Below, one piece after another: positions 42,092 to 52,362 of a stretch of 64,000 nt of DNA. Numbering within the stretch: position 1 is the first letter of the stretch; every line of letters starts with the position of its first letter. The notes beneath the pieces were generated by a model. It was not told the origin of the DNA, searched no databases, and was given only the letters and a program-made list of their open reading frames with translations. Position numbers and translations under genes: made by a program. The DNA is from Mesorhizobium sp. J8 (GTDB lineage Bacteria; Pseudomonadota; Alphaproteobacteria; Rhizobiales; Rhizobiaceae): contig NZ_AP024109.1 of the NCBI RefSeq assembly GCF_016591715.1, positions 1,674,001-1,738,000 of the forward strand. The letters are read 5' to 3'.

Positions 42092-43441
42092 TCAGACTGC
42101 AGCTGAGTGCCTGGCCGTTCCGCTTTCGAAATATTTATCGAACTTGACCGCAATGCTCCTCACGAAGGGACGGTTTTCCGCCGGCACGACGAAACTGTCT
42201 CCTTGGAGTTCAAGCAGTCGAGCAGGATCCTCAAGGGCGATGGAGCTTGCCTGACGAAGGAGCCTTTGGCCGGCTTTACCGAAGCTCTCCACCAGGTCGA
42301 TCGCCGAGAAAGCGAAGTCGCACATCAGTCGCTCGATGATCCAGCCCCTCACGCGATCGTCTTCCGAAAATGCTATGCCACGGACGGCGGCCAACTCCCC
42401 ATCTTCCACCCTGCGCCGATAATCGCCGGTCGAGGTCATATTCTGCACGTAGCCCTGGCGAAACCGGCCGATGGATGAAGAGCCAAGTCCAATTATCGTC
42501 TCGCAGCGATCCTCGGTGTAGCCTTGAAAATTGCGATGCAACGCCCCCGCACGGGCCGCTATCGCCAATGCATCGCCCGGCTTTGCGAAGTGGTCGAGCC
42601 CGATTGATTCGTAGCCCTTATCCTCGATCGTTCGCGCGGCAAGTCGCGATTGAGCAAACCGCTCCGAAGGACCGGGGAGCCATGCCTCATCGATCATCGT
42701 CTGATGTTTTTTGAACCAAGGCACGTGAGCATAGCCGAACAGCGCCATCCTGTCCGGTTCCAGGGTCAGCGCCTGCTCCACGGTGGAACGCACGCTCTCG
42801 CTGCTTTGATGCGGCAGGCCATAGAGCAGATCAAGATTCACGGAATCCACTCCCCGGGAACGAAGCCCGTCGACGACTGCCTTGGTCTGCAAAAAGCTTT
42901 GCTCGCGGTTGATCGCCTTTTGTACTTTCGGATCGAAATCCTGCACGCCGAGGCTCGCCCGCGTCATGCCGATTTGGGCAAGCGCGTCGAGGCGGGCTCC
43001 GTCCATATCGTTCGGATCGATCTCGACGCTGATCTTGGCATCGTGAACAAAGTCGAAATTGTCCCGCAGCGCCTTTCCCAATATCACCATATGCTGCGGC
43101 CTCAGCATCGTCGGCGAACCGCCTCCCAAATGAACCGCGCGAACTCGGCCCCTGCCGCTGACAAGGCGGCCAACCGTCGCGAACTCCGCATGCAGCGAAC
43201 GCAGATATGCGGCCACCGGCTCATAGTGCCGCGTGTGTTTAGTGTGGCACGCGCAGAACCAGCAGAGCCTGTCGCAATAGGGAATATGCAGGTAAAGCGA
43301 TATCTCGCCGCCGCCTTCGAGCGCCTCTAGCCAGCCGCGGTAAACGACAGCATCGATACCCGCATGGAAATGCGGCGCGCTCGGGTAGCTGGTATAGCGC
43401 GGGACGTTCTCGCCCAGTCTGGCAGCAAGTTCCGGTCGCAT
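42092..43441 (-). CDS. hemN: Oxygen-independent coproporphyrinogen III oxidase
   Basis: 449-residue radical-SAM enzyme for anaerobic heme synthesis. Seen: NVPRYTSYPSAPHF, C56DRLC60WFC63AC65 with all four Cys, HLGGGSPTML, DPKVQKAINR and RGWIIERLMCDFAFS. ATG 43441 has AGGTGG 8 bases upstream, better than GTG 43453. Divergent from fnrN, with a candidate anaerobox between them, as is common in rhizobia. Likely the functional HemN, in contrast to the variant at 16301. Confidence 0.95.
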   Translation of the reverse strand: MRPELAARLGENVPRYTSYPSAPHFHAGIDAVVYRGWLEALEGGGEISLYLHIPYCDRLCWFCACHTKHTRHYEPVAAYLRSLHAEFATVGRLVSGRGRVRAVHLGGGSPTMLRPQHMVILGKALRDNFDFVHDAKISVEIDPNDMDGARLDALAQIGMTRASLGVQDFDPKVQKAINREQSFLQTKAVVDGLRSRGVDSVNLDLLYGLPHQSSESVRSTVEQALTLEPDRMALFGYAHVPWFKKHQTMIDEAWLPGPSERFAQSRLAARTIEDKGYESIGLDHFAKPGDALAIAARAGALHRNFQGYTEDRCETIIGLGSSSIGRFRQGYVQNMTSTGDYRRRVEDGELAAVRGIAFSEDDRVRGWIIERLMCDFAFSAIDLVESFGKAGQRLLRQASSIALEDPARLLELQGDSFVVPAENRPFVRSIAVKFDKYFESGTARHSAAV

Positions 43442-43499
43442 GTCGTGGTCCACCTGTTTGCGTTGCCGTGGACTGTGGACTCACAGGCGAGGCAGAACC

Positions 43500-43513
43500 C
43501 TGATTTCGGTCAG
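43500..43513. promoter_or_regulatory. Candidate anaerobox between hemN and fnrN
   Basis: CTGAT-TTCG-GTCAG resembles TTGAT-N4-ATCAA with changes at the outer bases and one inner base. It lies 58 bp before hemN and 96 bp before fnrN, so it could serve both, including FnrN autoregulation. Confidence 0.5.
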
Positions 43514-43608
43514 TCTCCAGCACGACAAACTGCCGCAAGGATTTTTCTACCGTCGATTGTTATCGTGCCGGCGGTTGGGCCGGGCGAGCAGATCGGGAGA
43601 GCGATCAA

Positions 43609-44373
43609 ATGACAGTACGGCACGACATTCACCATTCCGGCATCCCCGTTTATTGCTTGTCTTGCCAGGCTCGGCAACGCGGCCTCTGCAGCGCGCTCGA
43701 TGCAGATCGCTTGGCCAAGCTCGCCAAGACTTCGTCGCGGCACAGGGTCGAAGCGGGCGTCCAGCTGATCGGCGATACCGAGGCCGTAAACAGCTATTCA
43801 AACGTGCTCTCGGGCGTGGTGAAGCTGACGAAGAGCCTTTCCGATGGCCGCCAGCAAATCGTCGGCCTCCAGTTCGCGCCGGATTTTCTGGGACAGCCCT
43901 TCAAGGTGAAAAGCGCAACCCATGCAGAAGCGGCAACGACTGTCTCGCTGTGTTCGTTTCCGAAGGCGGCAATCGAACAGATGATCAAGCAATCACCGGA
44001 GCTCGAGCATCGTCTGCTTAAGCAGACGCTGTACGAACTGGACGAGGCACGCGAATGGATGGTGACTCTGGGCTGCAAGACCGCGCCTGAGAAGGTAGCG
44101 AGCTTTCTTCTTATGATCGCCCGCAATATTGGCTCCAGTGTTGGCCCGACGGCCACATCGACGTGCTTCGATCTGCCGCTGACGCGTGCCGACATCTCTG
44201 ATTTCCTTGGAATTACAAACGAGACGGTGAGCCGCCAGCTGACCCGACTGAGAATGGACGGGGTGATCCGGATCGAGAACAACCGCCATGTCACGGTAGA
44301 CAACATGAGCCGGCTGGAACAGCGTTGCGGTGGGCGCGGGCCGAGGCGCAACCGCCACGTCAACAAGATCTGA
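43609..44373 (+). CDS. fnrN: FnrN-type oxygen-sensing Crp/Fnr regulator
   Basis: 254 residues. Cys16, Cys19, Cys27 (YCLSCQARQRGLC) and central Cys115 (VSLCSFP) match the four [4Fe-4S] ligands of FNR. Then come a cAMP-type beta-roll, a long dimer helix and an HTH (TRADISDFLGITNETVSRQLTRL, with E..SR as in FNR, recognising TTGAT-N4-ATCAA). Activates fixNOQP, fixGHIS and hemN at low O2. ATG 43609. Confidence 0.93.
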   Translation: MTVRHDIHHSGIPVYCLSCQARQRGLCSALDADRLAKLAKTSSRHRVEAGVQLIGDTEAVNSYSNVLSGVVKLTKSLSDGRQQIVGLQFAPDFLGQPFKVKSATHAEAATTVSLCSFPKAAIEQMIKQSPELEHRLLKQTLYELDEAREWMVTLGCKTAPEKVASFLLMIARNIGSSVGPTATSTCFDLPLTRADISDFLGITNETVSRQLTRLRMDGVIRIENNRHVTVDNMSRLEQRCGGRGPRRNRHVNKI

Positions 44374-44709
44374 GCGGCTGATCCTGCCTCGCTTACCGTG
44401 GCCCGGGACTTGCGGGATTTCGCCTGGGCCGCAACTCTACCGTTGGCCGCCGGCTTGTTGTTGTCCCTTCAACGATGTGTCGACAGGTCTTGTTCATCAA
44501 CCTGCGGCGCAACTTCTGTCGTCTCGGCGGCCATGGACGACTCCGGCCCGTAGATCACGTCGGTGAACCGAAAGCGCCCATGTTTGACGAACGATTTGCG
44601 TCGATCTGACCGATACACTTCCGATGTCCTTGATCACACGCAGGATGCACCGCCGATCCCACTCATACCATTTGGCGCATGACACCGCAGTTCACACGGG
44701 TACAGCAGA
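44374..44709. other. No gene seen
   Basis: 336 bp between the fnrN and gabD 3' ends (convergent). No ORF or clear terminator is supported. Confidence 0.4.
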
Positions 44710-46185
44710 CTAAAGACCACCCATGCAGAGATATTTCATCTCAAGATAATCCTCGAGCCCGTGGCGTGACCCCTCACGTCCGATGCCCGATTGCTTCAAA
44801 CCGCCAAACGGCGCCGCCTCAGATGACATTCGTCCGGTGTTGATACCGACCATGCCATATTCGAGGGCTTCGGCCACGCGCCAGACCCGCTTGAGATTGG
44901 AAGCATAGAAATAGGCGGCAAGCCCGTAGATGGTGTCGTTCGCCGCGCGTACCACCTCGTCGGGATCATCAAAGCGGATGATTGGCGCCAGCGGTCCGAA
45001 AGTCTCCTCTTGGGCGATCTGCATCGTACTGATCACACCGGTGATCACCGTGGGCTCGAAAAATGTCCCGGACTGACCGATCCGGTTGCCGCCGCAACGG
45101 ATCGTAGCCCCTTTCAACACAGCGTCGCTGACATGAGCTTCGATTTTCCGGAGCGCATGGATGTCGATCAGCGGACCGATCGCCACGTCCGCTTCGAAGC
45201 CGTCACCAACACGCAAGGCCTGCACCAGCTCGGCGAACTTTTCGGCAAACACATCATGCACACTGGAATGGACGTAAAGCCGGTTTGCCGAAACGCAGGT
45301 CTGGCCGGCATTTCGAAACTTCGCTTGGATTGCGCCCTCGACGGCGGCATCGACATCCGCATCATCGAAGACGATAAAGGGTGCGTTGCCGCCAAGCTCG
45401 AAGCTGACTTTCTTGATTTGTCCGGAGCATTGCCGCATTAAGAGCCGGCCGACCTCCGTCGACCCGGTGAAACTGATCTTGCGGACCTTCGGATTGGCGC
45501 AGAGTTCGCGTCCGACTCCGTCGCCTTCCGACGCATAGACCAGGTTGAGTACGCCGTCCGGGAAGCCGGCCAGTCGGGCGAGCGCGAACATGGCGCCGGC
45601 AACGAGCGGCGTTTGCTCGGCGGGTTTCAGGACGACTGTGCAGCCGGCGGCAAGCGCCGGAGAGATCTTGCGCGCCACCATCGAAGCGGGAAAGTTCCAG
45701 GGTGTGATCGCACCCACAACTCCGATCGGCTGCTTGATCACCAGCATCCGACGATCCTTGGATGGCGCTGAAATGGTCTCGCCATAGATTCGGTTTGCTT
45801 CCTCGGCATACCATTGCAGATAGGCCGCGGCATGGGCAATTTCGGATTTCGCCTCGGCAAGCGGCTTGCCCATCTCGGCCGTCAGGATCGCCGCGAGATC
45901 ATCGCTGTGTTCGAGGATCAGCTGGTGCCATTGCCACAGGGCATCGGAGCGCTCGCGCGCGGTGAGACCCGCCCAACATGCTCTCGCGGCGTCCGCCCGA
46001 TCGATCGCCACGGCGACATCCGCCGTCTCCATGTCGGGAAGCTCTGCCAGAAGCTCACCGGTGGAGGGGTTGTGAACCGCAAAGCGCCCGGCGCCACTTG
46101 TGGCGCTGAGGTGGGGGACGGATGCCAGATCGAAGAAGAGCGCGGGGTTCTTGAGATGCCCGGTCAGTCGCTGCGTCAGCGTCAA
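44710..46185 (-). CDS. gabD: NAD(P)-dependent succinate-semialdehyde dehydrogenase
   Basis: 491-residue aldehyde dehydrogenase. Seen: TPWNFPASMVARKISPALAAG (coenzyme), SFTGSTEVGRLL, the general base Glu in KVSFELGGNAPFIV, the catalytic Cys in NAGQTCVSANRLYV and EETFGPLAP. The start is TTG 46185, set by AGGAGG 7 bases upstream; the frame extends to 46221 without such a signal. Converts succinate semialdehyde to succinate, linking GABA use to the TCA cycle. Substrate assigned by family similarity. Confidence 0.87.
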   Translation of the reverse strand: MTLTQRLTGHLKNPALFFDLASVPHLSATSGAGRFAVHNPSTGELLAELPDMETADVAVAIDRADAARACWAGLTARERSDALWQWHQLILEHSDDLAAILTAEMGKPLAEAKSEIAHAAAYLQWYAEEANRIYGETISAPSKDRRMLVIKQPIGVVGAITPWNFPASMVARKISPALAAGCTVVLKPAEQTPLVAGAMFALARLAGFPDGVLNLVYASEGDGVGRELCANPKVRKISFTGSTEVGRLLMRQCSGQIKKVSFELGGNAPFIVFDDADVDAAVEGAIQAKFRNAGQTCVSANRLYVHSSVHDVFAEKFAELVQALRVGDGFEADVAIGPLIDIHALRKIEAHVSDAVLKGATIRCGGNRIGQSGTFFEPTVITGVISTMQIAQEETFGPLAPIIRFDDPDEVVRAANDTIYGLAAYFYASNLKRVWRVAEALEYGMVGINTGRMSSEAAPFGGLKQSGIGREGSRHGLEDYLEMKYLCMGGL

Positions 46186-46312
46186 GGGTGATCCTCCTAA
46201 TGGCTTTGAAGCTTGCCGCAATCTCTAGCCGGTCGTCCTGAAAACGCCAGCACCGAAGCGATCCTTGCAAGGATCGTTCCGGTTATGGAGCGTGATAGGT
46301 GACCTGCGCGGA

Positions 46313-46430
46313 TCAGTCGACCGCGATAACGGCTCCGATCTCGATCTTGGCCCCCTTCGGCAAGGCCTTGACCTCGTAGCAGGCCGGGCTGGGAGCCGAA
46401 AAGGTGCTGGTCATCTTCCGGCCTCTGGAC
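46313..46430 (-). pseudogene. RidA/YjgF-family C-terminal remnant
   Basis: Minus strand PACYEVKALPKGAKIEIGAV matches the end of RidA proteins (xVxxLPKGALVEIEAIA). The catalytic first two-thirds is absent. Confidence 0.55.
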
Positions 46431-46588
46431 GGCGCAAAACACACGAAATAACCGCTGACCAAGCTCACGAATCTGTGCTCGAAACGAGCAAGGACGAGAA
46501 CAGATCCGCATGATATTTCACGATTTGAAGCATTCTTCGATGACCGCTTTAGACAATTCGGCCGCAGTATCCTAAGGCTGCTGCGCGT

Positions 46589-46873
46589 CCCGGAAGCGGC
46601 ATATGCGATGCCGGCCTGCGCCAGATCGGCGCCGTCCCTTCGGCCGTCTTCGGCGGCTTCTCGCCGGAAGCGCTCGCCGGCCGCATCATCGACTGCCAGT
46701 CGACCTTCGTCATCACATGCGACGAGGCGTGCGCCGTGACAAGCCGGTGCCGCTGCCACATCTCCGCCTGCCAGCAGGTCAATATCAGCAAGGTACTGGG
46801 GCGACGCACCGGCGGCAAGACCGGCGGGGCGCCGGGCCCGGATCTCTGGTAGCACCAGGAGATCGCCACGGTA
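46589..46873 (+). pseudogene. Acetyl-CoA synthetase fragment, frameshifted
   Basis: Contains [12 protein letters not shown], then one frame over [19 protein letters not shown] and [15 protein letters not shown], then [19 protein letters not shown] followed by a stop. These are consecutive Acs segments with at least one frameshift and a stop codon. Confidence 0.75.
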
Positions 46874-47128
46874 AGGCCGAGTGCCCACCGGCAAAGATGA
46901 AGGCGCAAGATGATCCGCCGTCGCACCTATGTCGTGCGCATCTTCGCCGCTGCCCGCGCCTGGTCAGGGGCGCTCGCCGTCGAAACCCACGAGAACTGGA
47001 TGGAAGCCAAGCGCTAGATGACCAGCTCCATGCTGCCCTTTTTGCAAAACGTGACGCACATCAACCTGCTGCGTTTCCTCGTTCAACTGCCACCGTCTGA
47101 TCGCACCTGAAGCAAAAATCGCGCTGCT
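46874..47128. other. Short decayed stretch before fixN
   Basis: Two short frames (MIRRRTYVVRIFAAARAWSG and MTSSMLPFLQNVTHINLLRF) have no recognised family. The region ends at the fixN anaerobox. Confidence 0.35.
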
Positions 47129-47142
47129 CTGACATGGATCAG
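47129..47142 (+). promoter_or_regulatory. Anaerobox upstream of fixN
   Basis: CTGAC-ATGG-ATCAG fits the FixK/FnrN pattern TTGAY-N4-RTCAA except at the outermost bases. It is 77 bp before fixN. Confidence 0.65.
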
Positions 47143-47218
47143 GGCAAACAGGCCGCGACTGCGCAATTTATGCGCTGCGGATTTGGCGTCCGCCGGAATT
47201 TCCAGATCGGGACTGGCA

Positions 47219-48850
47219 ATGAAATTCGGCACCGAGATCGTCCTTCTAAGCCTGTTTGCTTTCGCAGCCGTGGTGGCTGCCGGCTTCGGCGTGGATGAGC
47301 CTTTTCGCCAGCACATGTGGGTCCTGTTCTTCGCCTTGGCTGGATTCAATGCGATGCTGATGCGCAACACCGAGTTCAAGCCGGCGGTTCCGATCGACCC
47401 CGCAGCTTACATGGATGGACCAATCCGCTACGGAGCCATCGCCACGGTATTCTGGGGCGTTGTCGGCATGCTGGTGGGCGTTGTCATCGCGCTTCAGCTT
47501 GCCTACCCGAATCTCAACGTCGGGCCCTGGTTCAATTTTGGCCGCTTGCGGCCGCTGCACACTTCCGGCGTCATCTTCGCTTTCGGCGGCAATGCGCTGA
47601 TTTCCACGTCGCTCTACGTCGTCCAGCGCAGCTGCCGCGCCCGGCTGTTCGGCGGCAAGCTCGCCTGGTTCGTCTTCTGGGGCTACCAGCTCTTCATCGT
47701 CATGGCCGCCACCGGCTATCTGCTGGGCATCACCGAAGGCCGCGAATATGCCGAGCCGGAATGGTATGTCGACCTCTGGCTGACGATCGTCTGGGTCGCG
47801 TATCTGATCCTTTTCCTCGGCACCATTCTGAAGCGCAAGGAACCGCATATCTACGTCGCCAACTGGTTCTACCTGTCCTTCATCGTCACCATTGCGATGC
47901 TGCATGTCGTCAACAATCTGTCGATGCCGGTCTCGTTCCTCGGCTCGAAGAGCTACTCCGCTTTCTCGGGTGTTCAGGACGCGCTGACGCAGTGGTGGTA
48001 CGGCCATAATGCGGTCGGGTTCTTCCTGACGGCGGGCTTCCTCGGCATGATGTATTATTTCGTGCCAAAGCAGGCGAACCGGCCGGTCTATTCATACCGG
48101 CTGTCGATCATCCACTTCTGGGCGCTGATCTTCCTCTATATCTGGGCCGGACCGCATCACCTCCATTATACCGCCCTTCCAGATTGGGCGCAGACGCTCG
48201 GCATGGCGTTCTCGATCATGCTGTGGATGCCTTCCTGGGGCGGCATGATCAACGGCCTGATGACCCTCTCCGGCGCCTGGGACAAGCTGCGCACCGACCC
48301 GATCATCCGCATGATGGTAACTGCCATCGCCTTCTACGGCATGTCGACCTTCGAAGGTCCCATCATGTCGATCAAGACGGTCAACTCGCTGTCGCATTAC
48401 ACCGACTGGACCATCGGCCATGTCCACTCCGGCGCGCTCGGCTGGGTCGGCATGATCTCGTTCGGCGCGATCTACTACATGGTACCGAGGCTCTGGAATC
48501 GCGAGCGCCTCTATTCGCTGCGCCTCGTCACCTGGCACTTCTGGCTGGCGACGCTCGGGATCGTCGTCTACGCCGCGGCCATGTGGGTGTCCGGCATCAT
48601 GCAGGGGCTGATGTGGCGCGAATACGACGAGCAAGGCTTCCTGGTCTACTCCTTCGCCGAAACCGTTGCCGCTGTGCATCCCTACTACATCATGCGCGCG
48701 GTCGGCGGCGCAATGTATCTGTCCGGCATGCTGATCATGGCCTGGAACATCACCAAGACCATCTTTGGCTACCAACGTGAGGAGGATTCGATGCCCGGCT
48801 CCATCTCCGCCCTGAAGCCCGTGCGATCAGGAGCCAGAAAATGGGCTTGA
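47219..48850 (+). CDS. fixN: cbb3 cytochrome oxidase subunit I
   Basis: 543-residue catalytic membrane subunit of the high-affinity oxidase carrying heme b, heme b3 and CuB. Seen: about 12 TM helices, [18 protein letters not shown] (heme His), [31 protein letters not shown] (CuB His pair) and [20 protein letters not shown] (heme His pair). ATG 47219 was chosen because [15 protein letters not shown] is the family start. Behind an anaerobox; overlaps fixO by 10 bp. Confidence 0.98.
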   Translation: MKFGTEIVLLSLFAFAAVVAAGFGVDEPFRQHMWVLFFALAGFNAMLMRNTEFKPAVPIDPAAYMDGPIRYGAIATVFWGVVGMLVGVVIALQLAYPNLNVGPWFNFGRLRPLHTSGVIFAFGGNALISTSLYVVQRSCRARLFGGKLAWFVFWGYQLFIVMAATGYLLGITEGREYAEPEWYVDLWLTIVWVAYLILFLGTILKRKEPHIYVANWFYLSFIVTIAMLHVVNNLSMPVSFLGSKSYSAFSGVQDALTQWWYGHNAVGFFLTAGFLGMMYYFVPKQANRPVYSYRLSIIHFWALIFLYIWAGPHHLHYTALPDWAQTLGMAFSIMLWMPSWGGMINGLMTLSGAWDKLRTDPIIRMMVTAIAFYGMSTFEGPIMSIKTVNSLSHYTDWTIGHVHSGALGWVGMISFGAIYYMVPRLWNRERLYSLRLVTWHFWLATLGIVVYAAAMWVSGIMQGLMWREYDEQGFLVYSFAETVAAVHPYYIMRAVGGAMYLSGMLIMAWNITKTIFGYQREEDSMPGSISALKPVRSGARKWA

Positions 48851-49572
48851 TGGACAGACACGCGGCCATTGAGAGGAACGCCACGCTGCTGCTCGTCGGG
48901 TCCCTGCTCGTGGTGACCGTCGGTGGCATCGTCGAGATCGCCCCGCTCTTCTATCTCGACAACACGATCGAGAAAGTCGAGGGCATGCGCCCCTACTCGC
49001 CGCTCGAGCTCGCCGGACGCAACATCTATGTGCGCGAGGGATGCTATCTCTGCCACAGCCAGATGATCAGGCCCTTCCGCGACGAGGTCGAGCGCTATGG
49101 CCACTACAGCCTGGCGGCCGAGTCGATGTACGACCACCCGTTCCAGTGGGGCTCCAAGCGCACAGGACCTGACCTGGCGCGCGTCGGCGATCGCTACTCG
49201 AACAGTTGGCACGTCCAGCATCTCACCGATCCGCGTTCGGTGGTGCCGGAATCCATCATGCCGACCTACGCCTTCCTGAAAGAGAGGCCGATCGAGGTGA
49301 AGGATTTCTCCACGCAGCTCGTCGCCAACCGGCGCGTCGGTGTCCCCTACACCGACGACATGGTCTCGCACGCGAACGCCGATCTGATGGCGCAGGCTGA
49401 TCCCAACGTCGACACATCAGGCCTTGAGGCCCGCTACCCGAAAGCCAGGATCGGCGACTTTGACGGCGACCCGCAACAGGTGACCGAAATGGATGCCCTG
49501 GTCGCCTATCTGCAGATGCTCGGCACACTCGTCGACTTCAACAACTACGACGACGCCGCCGGCTACCGCTAA
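48841..49572 (+). CDS. fixO: cbb3 oxidase monoheme cytochrome c subunit II
   Basis: 243 residues. N-terminal TM anchor ([22 protein letters not shown]) and one CxxCH site ([17 protein letters not shown]), with heme Met in the distal part. Transfers electrons within the oxidase. ATG 48841 has GGAG upstream and overlaps the fixN end. Confidence 0.97.
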   Translation: MGLMDRHAAIERNATLLLVGSLLVVTVGGIVEIAPLFYLDNTIEKVEGMRPYSPLELAGRNIYVREGCYLCHSQMIRPFRDEVERYGHYSLAAESMYDHPFQWGSKRTGPDLARVGDRYSNSWHVQHLTDPRSVVPESIMPTYAFLKERPIEVKDFSTQLVANRRVGVPYTDDMVSHANADLMAQADPNVDTSGLEARYPKARIGDFDGDPQQVTEMDALVAYLQMLGTLVDFNNYDDAAGYR

Positions 49573-49583
49573 GGAGAACCACG

Positions 49584-49733
49584 ATGGACTACAATTTGAT
49601 GCGGGAGTTTGTCGACAGCTGGGGCCTGCTCGCCATGGTGCTCTTCTTTGCTGGATGCGTTGCCATCGCGCTCCGACCGGGCGGTCGCGGCCAGGCTGAT
49701 GAAGCCGCCCGAATTCCCCTCAAAGACGACTGA
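49584..49733 (+). CDS. fixQ: cbb3 oxidase small subunit FixQ
   Basis: 49 residues: MDYNLMREFVDSWGLLAMV, then a single TM helix (LFFAGCVAIAL) and a charged tail ending PLKDD. AAGGAG lies 8 bases before the ATG. Stabilises the oxidase. Located between fixO (11 bp) and fixP (2 bp). Confidence 0.95.
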   Translation: MDYNLMREFVDSWGLLAMVLFFAGCVAIALRPGGRGQADEAARIPLKDD

Positions 49734-49735
49734 TC

Positions 49736-50599
49736 ATGAGCACACAGTATATCGATGAATTGTCGGGTGTCTCGACGACCGGTCATGAGTGGGACGGTAT
49801 CAAGGAACTCGACAACCCGCTTCCTCGCTGGTGGGTGGTCATTCTCTACATCACCATCGCCTGGGCGCTCGGCTACACCATCGCCTATCCGGCATGGCCG
49901 ATGCTGAGCTCGGCAACAAACGGCGCGCTCGGCTATTCGAGCCGCAACGAAGTCAAGAAGGAGTTGGCGGCGGCAGAGGCTGCCAAGGCCAAGTATGTCG
50001 CGGCTGTGAAATCGAAAACCGTGTCGGAGATTGTCGCCGACGACCCATTGCGCGAGTTCGCGGTCGCAGCCGGCTTTGCGGCGTTCAGGGTCAATTGCGT
50101 GCAGTGCCACGGCTCCGGCGCGCAAGGGTCGAGAGGATTTCCGAACCTCAATGACGACGATTGGCTGTGGGGCGGCAACGCCGATGAAATCCAGCAGACG
50201 ATCACCCACGGCGTCCGCTTTACCTCAGACCCCGACACGCGTGTGTCGGAAATGCCCGCTTTTGGCGACGTCATCACGCCTGAGCAGATCGCCCAGGTCA
50301 GCGCCTACGTCGCCAGCTTGTCGGGACCCGTCAGAAACGCCAGCCTGATCGAGCCCGGTGCCAAGGTCTTCGCGGAAAACTGCGTCGCTTGTCACGGTGA
50401 GAACGCAAAGGGCAACAGAGAATTCGGCGCACCCGATCTGACTGATGCGATCTGGCTCTATGGGCCGGGCGAGACGGCCATCGCCGCCCAGGTCCGCGCG
50501 CCGAAACAAGGCGTGATGCCGGCCTGGATCGGGCGTCTCGGCGAGATCAAGGTCAAGGAACTTGCAGTCTATGTCCATTCGCTTGGCGCTGGAGAATAG
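49736..50599 (+). CDS. fixP: cbb3 oxidase diheme cytochrome c subunit III
   Basis: 287 residues. N-terminal TM (WWVVILYITIAWALGYTIAY), then two class-I cytochrome c domains with CVQCHG and CVACHG. Accepts electrons from the bc1 pathway. Last gene of fixNOQP. Confidence 0.97.
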   Translation: MSTQYIDELSGVSTTGHEWDGIKELDNPLPRWWVVILYITIAWALGYTIAYPAWPMLSSATNGALGYSSRNEVKKELAAAEAAKAKYVAAVKSKTVSEIVADDPLREFAVAAGFAAFRVNCVQCHGSGAQGSRGFPNLNDDDWLWGGNADEIQQTITHGVRFTSDPDTRVSEMPAFGDVITPEQIAQVSAYVASLSGPVRNASLIEPGAKVFAENCVACHGENAKGNREFGAPDLTDAIWLYGPGETAIAAQVRAPKQGVMPAWIGRLGEIKVKELAVYVHSLGAGE

Positions 50600-50640
50600 G
50601 AACGGCGGCCTATTCTCGGCCCTCCCCCCCGCCAAGCGAC

Positions 50641-50664
50641 GAGGCCCGGCGAGAGCCGGGCCTC
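50641..50664 (+). terminator. Perfect hairpin between fixP and fixG
   Basis: GAGGCCCGGC-GAGA-GCCGGGCCTC is a 10-bp stem with a stable GAGA tetraloop. There is no T-run after it, so it may act as an mRNA 3'-end protector or partial terminator that makes fixNOQP more abundant than fixGHIS. Confidence 0.7.
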
Positions 50665-50687
50665 GACCATATTACGGCATCCCGCGA

Positions 50688-50701
50688 TTGACCTTCATCA
50701 A
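50688..50701 (+). promoter_or_regulatory. Anaerobox upstream of fixG
   Basis: TTGAC-CTTC-ATCAA is an exact match to the FixK/FnrN consensus, 102 bp before fixG. It gives fixGHIS a microaerobic promoter independent of fixN. Confidence 0.85.
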
Positions 50702-50802
50702 CGCGACGCCGCTCGCCATGCCGCAAAGCTTGCTCAACCGTCGGCCAGATCCGATGGTCGGGCGTCGGCCGCGAAAATCGTCGCTGGTGACCGGAGCTTC
50801 TC

Positions 50803-52362
50803 GTGCTTGATAAAAAGCCGATAGAACGGCTCGAAGCCGAAGCGGTCAACTCCGCCAGGATACGACAGCCGCTCTATGCCGCGCGCAAGAAGATTTTCCC
50901 CAAGCGCGCCTTCGGCCGCTTCCGTCGGTTCAAATGGCTGGTGATGGCGCTCACGCTCGGCATTTACTACTTGGCGCCCTGGCTGCGCTGGGATCGCGGG
51001 TCGTTTGCCCCCGACCAGGCCGTGCTGCTCGATCTTGCCAACCGCCGCTTCTACTTCTTCTTCATCGAGATATGGCCGCAAGAATTCTACTATGTGGCCG
51101 GCCTGCTGGTCATGGCCGGCGTCGGCCTTTTCCTGGTCACGTCGACGGTCGGGCGAGCCTGGTGCGGCTATACCTGCCTGCAGACGGTCTGGGTCGACCT
51201 GTTCCTTGTCGTCGAGCGCGCCGTCGAAGGCGATCGCAACGCCCGTATGAAACTCGACGTCGAACCATGGACCGCACGCAAGCTGGTCCTGCGTGCATCC
51301 AAGCACGCCATCTGGCTGGTCATCGCGGTGGCAACCGGCGGCGCCTGGATTTTCTATTTCGCTGACGCGCCGACACTGCTTGGCGAAGTCGTGACCGGCA
51401 CGGCGGCGCCCGTCGCCTACGCCACGATCGCCGTGCTCACCGGCACCACTTATGTGTTCGGCGGACTGATGCGCGAGCAGGTCTGTACGTACATGTGCCC
51501 GTGGCCGCGCATCCAGGCCGCCATGCTCGACGAAAATTCGTTGACCGTGACCTATAACGACTGGCGCGGCGAGCCGCGTTCACGCCATCCCAAAAAGGCC
51601 TCGGCCGCCGGACAATCGGTCGGCGACTGCGTCGATTGCAAGGCCTGCGTCGCCGTCTGCCCTATGGGGATCGACATTCGCGACGGCCAGCAGCTGGAAT
51701 GCATCACCTGCGCGCTCTGCGCGGACGCCTGCGACGGCGTCATGGACAAGCTCGGCAAGGAGCGCGGGCTGATCTCCTATGCGACGCTTTCCGACTACAA
51801 CGCCAACATGGCCACAGCGATGGCAGGCGGTACCCGCCCGATCGATCCCGCACTCGTTCGGACTGCCGGCGGCGCTCTGTCCGACAAATTGGCGCATTTC
51901 CATCCCGGCAAGATCTTTCGGCCGCGCACCTTCGTCTACATGGGCTTGTGGTCACTGGTCGGCATCGGACTGCTCTATTCGCTGATGACCCGCAACCGGC
52001 TCGAGGTGAACGTGCTTCACGACCGCAACCCGCAATTCGTGACGCTCTCCGATGGATCCATCCGCAACGGCTACACCGTGAAGCTGCTCAACATGACCCC
52101 TGAGCCGCGAACCATCGTCGTCACGATGCAGGGCCTGGAAGGCGCGCAAATGAGCCTCGTTGGCTCTGACCTGCCTGCAGGTCGTTCCTTCGCTGTCCCG
52201 GTCGAGCCCGACCGCCTGAAAACGTTGAAAATCTTCGTCCGCCAGCCCCTCAGTCAGATCCAGGACCAGACGCAGACCTTCACATTCATCGCAAACGACA
52301 AGGCCGGTTCGGAGTCGGACCGATACCTCGCCACCTTCAACACGCCGGAGACGACCAAGTGA
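50803..52362 (+). CDS. fixG: Ferredoxin-like oxidase-assembly protein FixG (CcoG)
   Basis: 519 residues. Five or so TM helices, cysteines in WCGYTCLQTVW and CTYMCPWPR, two ferredoxin-type motifs (CVDCKACVAVCPMGID and CITCALCADACD) and a C-terminal periplasmic Ig-like domain. Needed for copper delivery to the cbb3 oxidase. GTG 50803 has GGAG 7 bases upstream. Confidence 0.96.
   Translation: MLDKKPIERLEAEAVNSARIRQPLYAARKKIFPKRAFGRFRRFKWLVMALTLGIYYLAPWLRWDRGSFAPDQAVLLDLANRRFYFFFIEIWPQEFYYVAGLLVMAGVGLFLVTSTVGRAWCGYTCLQTVWVDLFLVVERAVEGDRNARMKLDVEPWTARKLVLRASKHAIWLVIAVATGGAWIFYFADAPTLLGEVVTGTAAPVAYATIAVLTGTTYVFGGLMREQVCTYMCPWPRIQAAMLDENSLTVTYNDWRGEPRSRHPKKASAAGQSVGDCVDCKACVAVCPMGIDIRDGQQLECITCALCADACDGVMDKLGKERGLISYATLSDYNANMATAMAGGTRPIDPALVRTAGGALSDKLAHFHPGKIFRPRTFVYMGLWSLVGIGLLYSLMTRNRLEVNVLHDRNPQFVTLSDGSIRNGYTVKLLNMTPEPRTIVVTMQGLEGAQMSLVGSDLPAGRSFAVPVEPDRLKTLKIFVRQPLSQIQDQTQTFTFIANDKAGSESDRYLATFNTPETTK

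Noticed and set aside
46603..47100. 165-codon plus-strand frame
   Set aside because: Reads through the acs remnant in the wrong frame.
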